Source: Nostoc calcicola FACHB-3891 (GTDB taxonomy: Bacteria > Cyanobacteriota > Cyanobacteriia > Cyanobacteriales > Nostocaceae). From it: DNA of 45,340 nucleotides. Below, piece after piece: positions 1-7,291 of the stretch. Position 1 is the stretch's first letter, and every line of letters starts with the position of its first letter. The stretch spans positions 1-45,340 of the forward strand of contig NZ_JACJRQ010000057.1 of assembly GCF_014697355.1 (NCBI RefSeq), given 5' to 3'. The notes under the pieces are model-generated. The model worked only from the letters and a program-made list of their open reading frames with translations, made no database searches and was not told where the DNA came from. The position numbers were made by a program, and so were the translations under genes.

Positions 1-93
1 GCTTCGCTCAAAAGTCGTATTCGTCATTTATTATCTGACTTCTCTGAATTGCGCCCAGCAATGGAATCCGTTCTTAAATCTTCTGTGTCCTAA
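1..93 (+). CDS. 3' end of an unidentified gene, possibly a transposase
   Basis: An open frame runs from the window edge to a TAA at 91-93 and encodes 30 residues (ends ...RPAMESVLKSSVS). The fragment is too short to assign to a family. It points towards a Cas10-like gene that is cut off about 20 bp further on, so the simplest reading is the last codons of an insertion-sequence transposase whose terminal repeat lies at about 94-115. This is inference from context. It does not match the IS630-type protein at the right edge. Confidence 0.35.
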   Translation, partial: ASLKSRIRHLLSDFSELRPAMESVLKSSVS

Positions 94-108
94 CACTATT
101 GGCTATCG

Positions 109-612
109 CTATAATACATCTGAGAGCTTGTAGTCAACAAAAAAATTAGCATCTAGCCATTGTCTAACTTGATTACACTGAGCATTATAACGATTAGGGT
201 GATTTTTATCAGGTTGATAATTTTGATTAAAAAATGCTGGTAAGTCAATCTGGTTTATTCTGTCTAATAACCTAGATGCACCGCGAATATCTTGAATTTT
301 GGACGACTCAAATACATATTGCTTAATTTTAGTTGCACCACCATAAACCAAGCCAATGCGAATATTTTGATTCCACAAATTAGGGTAATCGTTCTTTAAT
401 TCATCTAGAGTTTTAGGAAAGTAATTTTTATCAATACCTTCTAATTCCCGCACCTGCTTCACTAACGCCTGAACTTCCTCAGGAACTTCTTCTCCTTTAT
501 TTAAAGCCTGTCGCATTTGCTGTAAGACTGGCAAATCATGTTGAGGTTTTTTCTCATCACCCCAAGCCAAACACCAAGCGATCGCTATACTAACAGAACT
601 CATCTTATCCAT
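109..612 (-). pseudogene. Cas10/Cmr2-like type III CRISPR protein, N-terminal stump
   Basis: The 167 residues resemble the N-terminal part of cyanobacterial Cas10/Cmr2 proteins: an opening with IAWCLAWGDEKKPQ, then LVYGGATKIKQYVFES and IQDIRGASRLLDRIN, the 'whether it is in a strain' core of the family. Cas10 is the large subunit of type III effector complexes and makes cyclic oligoadenylate through a GGDD palm domain. The stump stops right after NFFVDYKLSDVL, so the palm and most of the usual 700-1000 residues are missing. The start ATG is preceded by GAGG, which overlaps the stop of the upstream csx3-NTPase gene (12 bp gap), so the two were translationally linked. The cut lies next to another gene's 3' end, indicating disruption by a mobile element. 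The family assignment rests on recalled motifs. Confidence 0.7.
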
Positions 613-624
613 GTTTACTTTACC

Positions 625-1536
625 TCAAATTAAACCCACCAAAACCCGCGCCAATGCTTGCACCATCGGACGACTAGAAACATCCTCTCCACGCTGCAAC
701 CGATGAACATTTCCTAAAAGAATCGGCGTTTCCCCCAAAATCGCATCGCTTACACCTTCATAATCACTGTAAATAATTGCCACTACTTGCAAACCCAAAG
801 ACTGACAAAATCCTTGCCAAGGTGCAATCTCAGCCTCATCTTTCACCAAAATCACCGCATGAGTCGCTTCGCACATAATCAAGCGGTTCTCCTGGGATAT
901 TCTTCCACCCACATCAAATATAAATATTGGTGTGTTGATACCCCTGACTTCCTGCGCTTTCAGTTGTGCAAACTCTGGCGTAAATTTAGCCTTATATTCG
1001 CCTTTTAACTTTTTCGCCAAATCCAAATCACGCCGTGCAGTTTCCCCATACCAAGAACCATCACCATCTGGACAACCAGAGATAAAATAAGACTCTGGTG
1101 CATTGGAAGTCTGCAATAGTGCCTGTTTTAAACCATCCCGCAAGCAAGTCTTTCCAGTATTCGCAAACCCACACAAGACAACTTTGATACTCGATTGTTG
1201 TGGCGATCGCACCACATCCAAAATATCCCCAACTACATATTTCGGATGTTTGCTGATGGTGATCACATACCGATCTAACCCTTTATCGCCGATCTTGGGA
1301 TCAAAAACAGCGATCGCTTCATACAATTGAGATAATTTATCAGCTAATACTTGACTAACCAGTACCGATATGCGTCCATTAATTTTAATCAGGGAACCAC
1401 CAGCAAGTTCGCCTGAAGTAATCATTGCATCCAATAGCGCCGCTGCATCTCGCACAATGCGATCGCCTGTGGCAAGTGTCGCACCAAACCCAACTTTCAA
1501 AACGTCGCCTTCTAGCCTGATGTGATACGTTGTCAT
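625..1536 (-). CDS. csx3: Csx3 domain fused to P-loop NTPase (CRISPR type III ancillary)
   Basis: Residues 1-107 form a Csx3 domain (GDRIVRDAA, LIKINGRISV, VFDPK, YVITIS). The rest is a P-loop NTPase with Walker A GFANTGKT at 123-130 and a probable Walker B strand at IFIFDVGG near 205. Csx3-NTPase fusions are known from cyanobacterial type III CRISPR loci; Csx3 (Crn3) degrades cyclic tetra-adenylate. In this copy the position equivalent to the first active-site histidine is Gln70 and the second is Lys96, while Asp79 is kept, and a 5-residue insertion (about 83-88) follows DPK. The Csx3 half may therefore bind rather than cleave its ligand. It lies between the stand-alone csx3 (137 bp upstream) and the cas10 stump (12 bp downstream) on the same strand. 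Confidence 0.85.
   Translation of the reverse strand: MTTYHIRLEGDVLKVGFGATLATGDRIVRDAAALLDAMITSGELAGGSLIKINGRISVLVSQVLADKLSQLYEAIAVFDPKIGDKGLDRYVITISKHPKYVVGDILDVVRSPQQSSIKVVLCGFANTGKTCLRDGLKQALLQTSNAPESYFISGCPDGDGSWYGETARRDLDLAKKLKGEYKAKFTPEFAQLKAQEVRGINTPIFIFDVGGRISQENRLIMCEATHAVILVKDEAEIAPWQGFCQSLGLQVVAIIYSDYEGVSDAILGETPILLGNVHRLQRGEDVSSRPMVQALARVLVGLI
1203..1210. repeat. HIP1 octamer GCGATCGC (representative)
   Basis: One example of the highly iterated palindrome; others are at 2193-2200 and 3611-3618 and in most housekeeping genes of the window. The core CGATCG is the target of a common cyanobacterial C5 methyltransferase. Confidence 0.95.
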
Positions 1537-1630
1537 ATAATTTTTCGGTATCTACACCCATATTTTTATACAGCAGATTTGAAGTTAACGAAGTACATAT
1601 CTACCTTTCAAAGTTAAGCAGAGAGCCTAT

Positions 1631-1665
1631 TCTGAATTCTGAATCCTGAATTCTGAATTCTCTTC
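1631..1665. repeat. Short tandem repeat, gaattctgaat type
   Basis: Tandem near-copies of ttctgaattctgaatcctg lie between the two csx3 genes. The same unit recurs at 30370-30430, 37025-37070 and 37203-37230, marking it as a dispersed STRR family. Confidence 0.8.
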
Positions 1666-1673
1666 ATCAAATA

Positions 1674-1979
1674 TCAATCAATTAAGTCTCCCAGTTTATA
1701 CGAGGGATTGTGTGTGATGCAAATCACATATTTAGCTAACTTAGGATCGTAAAAACCAACTGCTCCGTAAATGTGAGCAAGTTTATGTGCTAAAACAAAT
1801 GCTACAGGGATAGAAATCGGCCCGTTAATCTTAAGTAATTGCCCTCCTGGGAGTTCATCTGATGCGGCCATTTCCTCCAACCGCGCTGCTGCATCACGCA
1901 CAATCTGGTCATTTTGAGCAGGTTCACCAAAATTTATCCGGAGAATTCCGTCTTTTAATTCGATTTTGTAAGTACTCAT
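1674..1979 (-). CDS. csx3: Stand-alone Csx3 (predicted cyclic oligoadenylate ring nuclease)
   Basis: This 101-residue protein is a complete single-domain Csx3: DGILRINFG, NDQIVRDAAARLEEM, GGQLLKINGPISIPVA, AHIYGAVGFYDPKLAKYVICITH. It keeps His69, Asp78, Lys80 and His90. By recalled alignment with the archaeal enzyme these occupy the catalytic His/Asp/basic/His positions, with spacing from the first His to Asp identical (9 residues). Ring nucleases of this group remove cyclic tetra-adenylate made by Cas10 and so switch off the type III response. The ATG follows an AGGTGAAGGG ribosome-binding region. It is the first gene of the minus-strand csx3 / csx3-NTPase / cas10 series and diverges from the WYL regulator. 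Confidence 0.88.
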   Translation of the reverse strand: MSTYKIELKDGILRINFGEPAQNDQIVRDAAARLEEMAASDELPGGQLLKINGPISIPVAFVLAHKLAHIYGAVGFYDPKLAKYVICITHNPSYKLGDLID

Positions 1980-2018
1980 TACCCTTCACCTGATTTCATG
2001 GGTACATCATACACGCAC

Positions 2019-2038
2019 TTGGAAGAAGTATCTTCCAA
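2019..2038. promoter_or_regulatory. Perfect inverted repeat in divergent csx3/WYL promoter region
   Basis: TTGGAAGA-AGTA-TCTTCCAA is an exact 8-bp inverted repeat with a 4-bp centre, in the 103-bp gap between divergent genes. Read on the minus strand, a TATGAT hexamer lies just downstream (about 2008-2013), so the repeat would cover the -35 region of the csx3 promoter. This is a plausible operator for the adjacent WYL regulator. That link is inferred. Confidence 0.5.
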
Positions 2039-2082
2039 TAAGCTGTATCTTAAAGAAAGTTATATTTATCGAGATTTGGCTG

Positions 2083-3444
2083 GTGTCTGAACTAGTTTTT
2101 CAAGATGTTCCCCAAGTTGAACTGTTGCAATGGTTAGCACGCGGTTCACTCAAACAAAATTTGGGGCGGGCGATTCGGTTGTGGGCGTGGTTGCGATCGC
2201 TTTATGGTGACAATCAAGAGCGTGTAATTTTAGAAAATTCTTTCTCTTATGTAGACTGGCGGAATGCATTCTTCAGTTTTGGACATCCAAAAGGAGAAGA
2301 AATTCCTCAGATACACGATCCTAATTGTCCTTGCGTCAAAACTACAGCCCAGTGGTTATTCAATGAAAAAACAGGAATTGTTTCTCATCAATGGCAAGAA
2401 TTATTGCTTGCTTACACTGGGATCGCAGAATTTAAATTGAACGAAATATTAAATCAAAGATTGTTTGGTGTAACTCGCCGTTCTTTGCAAGGCGATTTAG
2501 AAATTTTAGCAAAGTTGGGTTGGCTGGTATATAAGAATGAAAAATATTACCATGTCAGCGAGTTTCCGCCACGTCCAGTTACATCTAGAGATGAAATTTA
2601 TCCTAGCAAATTGAGTGCTTATGAATTGAACTTTCTACATGAAGATTTAGTGGCGATCGCACAAAATCATTCCCAACAAATTAACGGTATCCAGCGCTTT
2701 TTTCTGGAATTAGATTATGTGATTCCGCCTAGCAATCTCGATTTAGTTGACGATTGGCAATACGAGTTAAGACAAATTTGGACAAAGACCCCAGTACCGC
2801 CGATTAAAATCACTTATGACAGTGCCAGAACACGAAATGTTGTGACATGTATCGTTTATCCAGTTTGCATTTATTACATCCAAAGAGCAGTTTACCTCTG
2901 TGCTTATGGCGAAAGTCCCGATCGCAAAACTGACTGGTACAATTTTCGCCTCGATCGGATTCAACAAATCACATCTTTAGAATGGAGTAATGTGGAGATT
3001 CCCCAACATTTGCAACAGCATTATCAACAAATAACTTTGTTAAATCCAGATTATATTGCTCAAGAAATGGCTAATGCTTGGGGGTTTGATTTCTACTTAC
3101 CCTCACGACTGATGTTGCTCAGATTTGACGGTGATTATAATGAACGCTACATTCAAAATACCATCCGCCACAAGACTTTTAAAGCCATCACTTACCAACA
3201 AGCACAGAATCTAATTCGTCGTGAAATTAGTTATTCACAACACAAAAAAGCGTTATTAAAAGTATTAGAAAATCGTTCACCCCAAGACGCTTACTACCAA
3301 GTTTCTTATCGTCATCAAGATAATGGCATAATGATGCGGCTGCGGGCGTGGCGGCCTAGATGTGAAGTCTTGCTTCCTTTTGATTTACGGCAAAGTATCG
3401 CTACTGATGTCGCCCAAGAATTTGAACTTTATCATCAGCATTAA
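2083..3444 (+). CDS. WYL-domain CRISPR-associated regulator, TIGR03985-like
   Basis: The 453-residue protein starts with GTG (GTG TCT GAA). It has a conserved N-terminal region (LLQWLARGSLKQNLGRAIRLWAWLRSLYG), a Cys-containing HDPNCPC motif, a winged-helix-like segment near 130-170 (LFGVTRRSLQGDLEILAKLGWL) and a WYL-type ligand domain near 255-310 (AVYLCAYGE, YNFRLDRIQQI). This arrangement matches the TIGR03985 CRISPR-associated family seen mainly in cyanobacteria. WYL regulators commonly control CRISPR and other defence operons by sensing a nucleotide or nucleic-acid ligand. It diverges from csx3 and is followed after 7 bp by an HD hydrolase gene, suggesting co-transcription. DNA binding to the palindrome at 2019-2038 is a prediction. 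Confidence 0.8.
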   Translation: MSELVFQDVPQVELLQWLARGSLKQNLGRAIRLWAWLRSLYGDNQERVILENSFSYVDWRNAFFSFGHPKGEEIPQIHDPNCPCVKTTAQWLFNEKTGIVSHQWQELLLAYTGIAEFKLNEILNQRLFGVTRRSLQGDLEILAKLGWLVYKNEKYYHVSEFPPRPVTSRDEIYPSKLSAYELNFLHEDLVAIAQNHSQQINGIQRFFLELDYVIPPSNLDLVDDWQYELRQIWTKTPVPPIKITYDSARTRNVVTCIVYPVCIYYIQRAVYLCAYGESPDRKTDWYNFRLDRIQQITSLEWSNVEIPQHLQQHYQQITLLNPDYIAQEMANAWGFDFYLPSRLMLLRFDGDYNERYIQNTIRHKTFKAITYQQAQNLIRREISYSQHKKALLKVLENRSPQDAYYQVSYRHQDNGIMMRLRAWRPRCEVLLPFDLRQSIATDVAQEFELYHQH

Positions 3445-3451
3445 CAGAGTT

Positions 3452-4033
3452 ATGAACACAGTTAAACTCACAGAAAAATTTGAATCAGCTTTAGTTTATG
3501 CAACTCGTCTTCATGCCAATCAAACACGCAAAATTAGCGGCGTTCCTTACATATCACATTTACTGAGTGTAGCGGCTTTGGTAATAGAAGCTGGTGGAAG
3601 TGAAGAAGAAGCGATCGCAGCTCTGTTGCATGATAGTATCGAAGACCAAGGCGGTAAAGTCACCCGTGAAGATATCCGTCAACGTTTTGGCGAAATAGTA
3701 ATAGCAATAATTGATGGCTGTACAGAGTGGGATACACCTCCCAAACCCCCTTGGCTAGAACGGAAACAGCGGTATTTAGAAAACCTGCGCCATGCATCAC
3801 CATCAGTAAGGCTGGTATCTTTAGCAGACAAATTGCATAATGCTAGATCGTTATTAGCAGATTGGCAACAACGGGGAGATGCCATTTGGGTTGAGTTTCA
3901 TAACAGCAAAGAAAAGACTTTGTGGTTTTACCAATCACTAATTGAAGTTTATCATCAAACAGGTAATGATTGGATGACAGAAGAACTCGAACGAATTGTT
4001 AACGAATTACAGTCGGGCGTGAACAGACTATAG
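3452..4033 (+). CDS. HD-domain hydrolase, SpoT/Mesh1-like small alarmone hydrolase
   Basis: From ATG 3452 the protein has 193 residues. An in-frame start further upstream would overlap the preceding gene by about 80 bp and is less likely. The HD superfamily motifs fit the hydrolase domain of RelA/SpoT: HANQTRKISGVPYISHLL, ALLHDSIED (HDxxED, the (p)ppGpp hydrolase signature) and LVSLADKLHNARSL. There is no synthetase or regulatory domain, so it is a stand-alone hydrolase of guanosine alarmones or a related nucleotide. It begins 7 bp after the WYL regulator and is probably in the same transcript, next to CRISPR type III ancillary genes. Whether this link is functional is unknown. Confidence 0.82.
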   Translation: MNTVKLTEKFESALVYATRLHANQTRKISGVPYISHLLSVAALVIEAGGSEEEAIAALLHDSIEDQGGKVTREDIRQRFGEIVIAIIDGCTEWDTPPKPPWLERKQRYLENLRHASPSVRLVSLADKLHNARSLLADWQQRGDAIWVEFHNSKEKTLWFYQSLIEVYHQTGNDWMTEELERIVNELQSGVNRL

Positions 4034-4064
4034 TTAAGGCAGGTGAAGTAGCCACAAAGCAATT

Positions 4065-4265
4065 ATGACCACCAACTTACCTGTAGTCACAGAGATTGTA
4101 CCAATTGCCTTGCAATTGCAACCCGCGATCGCCATGACCAACGACCAATTTTACGACTTTTGTCAACTCAACCGTGATTTTCGCATCGAACGCAATGCTG
4201 CTGGAGAATTAGTGATTATGCCCCCTACTGGTTCTGAAACTGAACCCTCTAAACGCGAACCTTAA
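4065..4265 (+). pseudogene. Uma2-family (DUF820) endonuclease, N-terminal fragment
   Basis: The 66 residues match the beginning of Uma2 proteins, which are abundant in cyanobacteria and have a PD-(D/E)XK nuclease fold: MTNDQFYDFCQLNRDFRIERNAAGELVIMPPTGSET. Intact members have about 185-200 residues and continue after the PPTGSETG turn. This copy ends with an unrelated tail (EPSKREP) and a stop, immediately before a MITE-like element. It is most likely a relic lacking the catalytic region. Confidence 0.8.
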
Positions 4266-4271
4266 TATAAT

Positions 4272-4361
4272 AGGACTTACGTAAAAGTCCTCTCAAACTC
4301 TTATTCCTCCGTGACCTCTGCGCCTCTGTGGTTCGATTTTACGTAACCTATGCGTAAGTCA
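4272..4361. mobile_element. MITE-like inverted-repeat element (gacttacg ends)
   Basis: About 90 bp bounded by inverted ends: AGGACTTACGTAAAA on the left, and on the right TTTTACGTAA followed by TGCGTAAGTC. The interior (cctccgtgacctctgcgcctctgtgg) is a sequence I recall as common between genes in Nostocales. It lies directly behind the truncated uma2 fragment, so insertion or recombination at this element probably produced the truncation. Confidence 0.6.
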
Positions 4362-4387
4362 TGTATAATTAAATCAATAAACTTATT

Positions 4388-5059
4388 ATGTATATTCAAA
4401 ACCTAGTCTGGTCTGCGTTAATAAGCGATCCAATTAAATCAATTAGTGCAATAGCTGCAACGATTAGTGCATTTGCTGCAACTGGTGCATTAATTATTGG
4501 TTGGAAGAATTTCAGAAAAGATACTACAAGAATAAGTCTAGCTGTCAAACGTGCCAACAATGGACCTTTAATACTTCAACATCCTAGAGAAGAATTTCTA
4601 ATTTTTGAAATATATAATCAGGGAATATCCCCTGTAGTTATTAATCAAGTAGGTATTAAAGTTTGTAAAAAACTTTGGATCAAAAATAAATTTATTAATT
4701 TGGTTGATTTACCTTATGCCTATTTAGACATGAGAAATCAGGAAGGAGCAATAGGAACTATTGAATGTGTGGGAGTACCTGGTACTATACCAGCTAGATC
4801 AATGGGTGTATTTTTGCTAAACTACTCTAGCATGAGAAATGCATCTGTTAATTACCAAAAACAAAGTATATCTCTGGACAGCTTAGAGTTTGTTGGAAGC
4901 CAAAGGGTAATAAGAACTTTTCAAGAATTTCAGAAATCTCAGGATTCTCAAGGAATACAGCTTCAAATAACTCCCTATGTTTTAACTGGTTCTGGAGAGT
5001 ATTTTATTGGCAAAAAAGCATTAATCAGACTAGGCAATTTAAGCGAGGCGATTGCATAA
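4388..5059 (+). CDS. Hypothetical membrane-anchored protein
   Basis: The family of this 223-residue protein is not recognised. A hydrophobic, Ala-rich helix at about 18-40 (ISAIAATISAFAATGALIIGW) is followed by a Lys/Arg stretch, predicting an N-terminal anchor with the rest in the cytoplasm. The remainder is beta-rich (FLIFEIYNQGISPVVINQVGIKV, GVPGTIPARSMGVFLLNY), which may be an immunoglobulin-like fold. The gene looks richer in A+T than its neighbours and sits between an insertion relic and the ycf35-like gene, consistent with accessory DNA. No clear ribosome-binding site is visible. Confidence 0.55.
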   Translation: MYIQNLVWSALISDPIKSISAIAATISAFAATGALIIGWKNFRKDTTRISLAVKRANNGPLILQHPREEFLIFEIYNQGISPVVINQVGIKVCKKLWIKNKFINLVDLPYAYLDMRNQEGAIGTIECVGVPGTIPARSMGVFLLNYSSMRNASVNYQKQSISLDSLEFVGSQRVIRTFQEFQKSQDSQGIQLQITPYVLTGSGEYFIGKKALIRLGNLSEAIA

Positions 5060-5094
5060 TAATGACTGGACTAAATGTCTGCTTGCAGAACATA

Positions 5095-5166
5095 AAAATA
5101 GGGACTGAGATTTATTTCTCAGTCCCTATAAAAAAGCGGGCTAACCACTAATGCCTGGTTAACCCG
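5095..5166 (-). terminator. Tandem intrinsic terminators behind the ycf35-like gene
   Basis: On the minus strand two stem-loops follow the ycf35-like gene. The first (5166-5131) pairs GGGTTAACCA with TGGTTAGCCC, with one G-U pair, and is followed by a run of Ts. The second (5128-5095) is a perfect pairing of AGGGACTGAGA with TCTCAGTCCCT, followed by ATTTTTA. They also protect the convergent gene ending at 5059. Confidence 0.75.
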
Positions 5167-5195
5167 TGCAGCTTTGGGAACGCGCAGAGAAATTG

Positions 5196-5546
5196 TTATT
5201 GCAATACCAACTTCACGTTAGCGTTTTGTAGACCGCGCTGTTTTACTTCAGCCAAGGTCTTGTTAACAGCATATTTTTGGTTAATGGAGTTGATCAACTC
5301 GGTTTGGTTGTGCTTTTTAGCAACGCCCCACAGGTCAGCGATTAGGTCAAAAGAACCATCGCTGTTGCGAGACCAGCCCAAGTCATATTCGCCATCCAAT
5401 ACGGCAACGATATCGGAACGAACGCGCTGACCGTTATAACCACGGACATCAGCTTCAGTCTTTACGCTGATACCGAGGTCGCGCAAAGAAGCTTTGAGGA
5501 TTTCGGCATCGGTGATTTTGGTACGCAGGGTGCTAAAGTGAGACAT
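5196..5546 (-). CDS. ycf35: Ycf35-like DUF1257 protein
   Basis: The start chosen is the ATG at 5546 (MSHFSTLRTKITD), preceded by GGAGGAAACCCAA, a strong ribosome-binding site. A start 13 codons upstream has no such support. The 116-residue product matches the DUF1257/Ycf35 family of cyanobacteria and algal plastids (SHFSTLRTKITDAEILKASLRDLGI, VRSDIVAVLDGEYDLGWSRNSDGSFDLIADLWGV). Its function is not established. It lies 140 bp behind ycf46 on the same strand and ends at a double terminator, so the two probably share a transcript. Confidence 0.85.
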   Translation of the reverse strand: MSHFSTLRTKITDAEILKASLRDLGISVKTEADVRGYNGQRVRSDIVAVLDGEYDLGWSRNSDGSFDLIADLWGVAKKHNQTELINSINQKYAVNKTLAEVKQRGLQNANVKLVLQ

Positions 5547-5601
5547 TTGGGTTTCCTCCAATGAGAAGATTGAGAAATACGACAACGGTTTGTTTTGGGC
5601 G

Positions 5602-5631
5602 AAGCCGCACTTAGCAGGAGGCGGCTTTTTT
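5602..5631 (+). promoter_or_regulatory. Stem-loop between ycf46 and ycf35-like gene
   Basis: AAGCCGC (5602-5608) pairs with GCGGCTT (5621-5627) and is followed on the plus strand by Ts. No plus-strand gene ends here. On the minus strand it lies in the leader of the ycf35-like gene without a T-run, so it could be an mRNA processing or stability element rather than an operon terminator. Confidence 0.35.
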
Positions 5632-5686
5632 CATAACTGCTAGCCCTAAAGCTAGCCTTTCCCCCTGGGATGGCAGAGGAAAGCTT

Positions 5687-7198
5687 TTAAAACTCCATTC
5701 GCTGATACTCAGCAACGGAGGATGCTGCGGGACGCGCTCGCTGTCTGGCCCAATCTCTCAGAGCCGTTACTTGTTCTTGCATCGTTCGAGACAGCGGCAA
5801 TGTTGCCTTCAGCGCAGCAATAATATCTAGTTGTGTGAACTCCCGATCTTGGGCAAAAGCTTCATACATTGCCGCAACGATCGCTTGTTCAATTTCTGCA
5901 CCAGAGAAGCCATCAGACATCTTAGCTAGTTGCTCAAGGTCAAATCGAGAGATGTCTTCGCGGCGCTTGGTTAGGTGAATATTAAAAATATCTTGGCGTT
6001 CTTCTGGAGTTGGCAAGTCCACAAAGAAAATTTCATCAAAGCGTCCTTTCCTCAAAAATTCCCCAGGTAACCGTTCAACTCGGTTGGCGGTTGCCATCAC
6101 AAACACTGGAGATTTCTTATCTTGCATCCATGTCAGGAAAGAACCGAAGATTCTACTTGAAGTACCGCCATCGGAATCAGAGGAACCTCCACTACCAGCA
6201 AAGGATTTATCTAATTCATCAATAAACAAAATCGCTGGGGAAATAGATTCTGCTGTTTTCAGGGCGTTCCGCAGATTTGCCTCACTTCGTCCCACCATTG
6301 AGCCGTCGTAGACTCGCCCCATATCCAACCGCAACAGTGGTAAACCCCACAGCCGGGAAGTAGTTTTGGCAATTAATGACTTACCGCAACCGGGAACTCC
6401 TAGAATTAACATCCCCTTTGGTTGAGGCAAACCATATTCTCTCGCTCTTTCTGTGAAAGCGTTAGAACGCTGCTTGAGCCATCTTTTTAACTCTTCTAAG
6501 CCACCTACTGCATCAATGGTTTCATCTTCTTCAATGTATTCTAAGATACCATTGCGCCGAATGAGTTGCTTTTTCTCAGATAAAACGATATCTACCTCAT
6601 CTTCCGTCAAACGCCCTGTAGTTACCTGTGCCTTACGGTAGACTTTTTCAGCTTCATCTTTGGTTAAGCCCAAAGCTGCCCTGAGAAGTTTTTCTCTAGC
6701 CTCTGTTGTCAGCCGCCGTCCACGATTTTGGTCTAGATGATAAGTCAGTACTTTATTCAATTCAGCCATATCTGGCAGGCGAAAGTCGAGGACTACAACT
6801 TCCTTTTCCAGTTCTATAGGTACTTGCTGCATTGGGGACATCAAAATGATGTTCTTTTGCGTACCTTTAAAGCTGGCGATCGCATCACGTAATGATCTAG
6901 TGGTTGCAGGCGCATCAATAAAGGGGTGTAAATCTTTAAGAATAAATATACTTGGTTCTTTTTGCCGGATAATCCACTCAATTGCCGCCTCTGGAGATAC
7001 GGTATTGTGTTGGGTGACATTCCGGGGTTGACCGTACTCCACAATGCCGTGTGTTACTGTCCAAACAAATACTCGGCGCTGGGGCTTTAACAACTGGGCG
7101 ATCGTGGAAATTGCTTGCTCAGCCCGCTCCTCCTCGGAGGTCACAAGGTAGATTAAAGGGTATTGAGCTTGAATTAGGATATTGAGCTCTTCTTTCAT
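5687..7198 (-). CDS. ycf46: Ycf46 AAA+ ATPase
   Basis: This 503-residue AAA+ protein has Walker A GVPGCGKS at 267-274, Walker B ILFIDELD near 323-330, a Gly/Ser-rich insertion after Walker B (AGSGGSSDSDGG) and the sensor/arginine-finger region ATANRVERLPGEFLRKGRFDE. The N-terminal half (about 1-220) lacks Walker motifs but has the Ycf46-typical opening ELNILIQAQYPLIYLVTSEEERAE. Ycf46 is conserved in cyanobacteria and some plastids; from memory, Synechocystis mutants have impaired inorganic-carbon use. It sits between a small RHH-type gene (93 bp upstream) and the ycf35-like gene, all on the minus strand. Confidence 0.92.
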   Translation of the reverse strand: MKEELNILIQAQYPLIYLVTSEEERAEQAISTIAQLLKPQRRVFVWTVTHGIVEYGQPRNVTQHNTVSPEAAIEWIIRQKEPSIFILKDLHPFIDAPATTRSLRDAIASFKGTQKNIILMSPMQQVPIELEKEVVVLDFRLPDMAELNKVLTYHLDQNRGRRLTTEAREKLLRAALGLTKDEAEKVYRKAQVTTGRLTEDEVDIVLSEKKQLIRRNGILEYIEEDETIDAVGGLEELKRWLKQRSNAFTERAREYGLPQPKGMLILGVPGCGKSLIAKTTSRLWGLPLLRLDMGRVYDGSMVGRSEANLRNALKTAESISPAILFIDELDKSFAGSGGSSDSDGGTSSRIFGSFLTWMQDKKSPVFVMATANRVERLPGEFLRKGRFDEIFFVDLPTPEERQDIFNIHLTKRREDISRFDLEQLAKMSDGFSGAEIEQAIVAAMYEAFAQDREFTQLDIIAALKATLPLSRTMQEQVTALRDWARQRARPAASSVAEYQRMEF

Positions 7199-7291
7199 AC
7201 ATCGACCTTCTCGAGACCTTATAGAGACAGTAGAGACATTGCTTTCGGTAAAGGCAACCGAATGATGAATTTAGTCATTCATCATTCCTAT

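Noticed and set aside
3362..3451. Longer start for the HD hydrolase overlapping the WYL gene
   Set aside because: The extra 30 residues overlap the WYL coding region and have no family similarity; ATG 3452 begins just before the HD domain.
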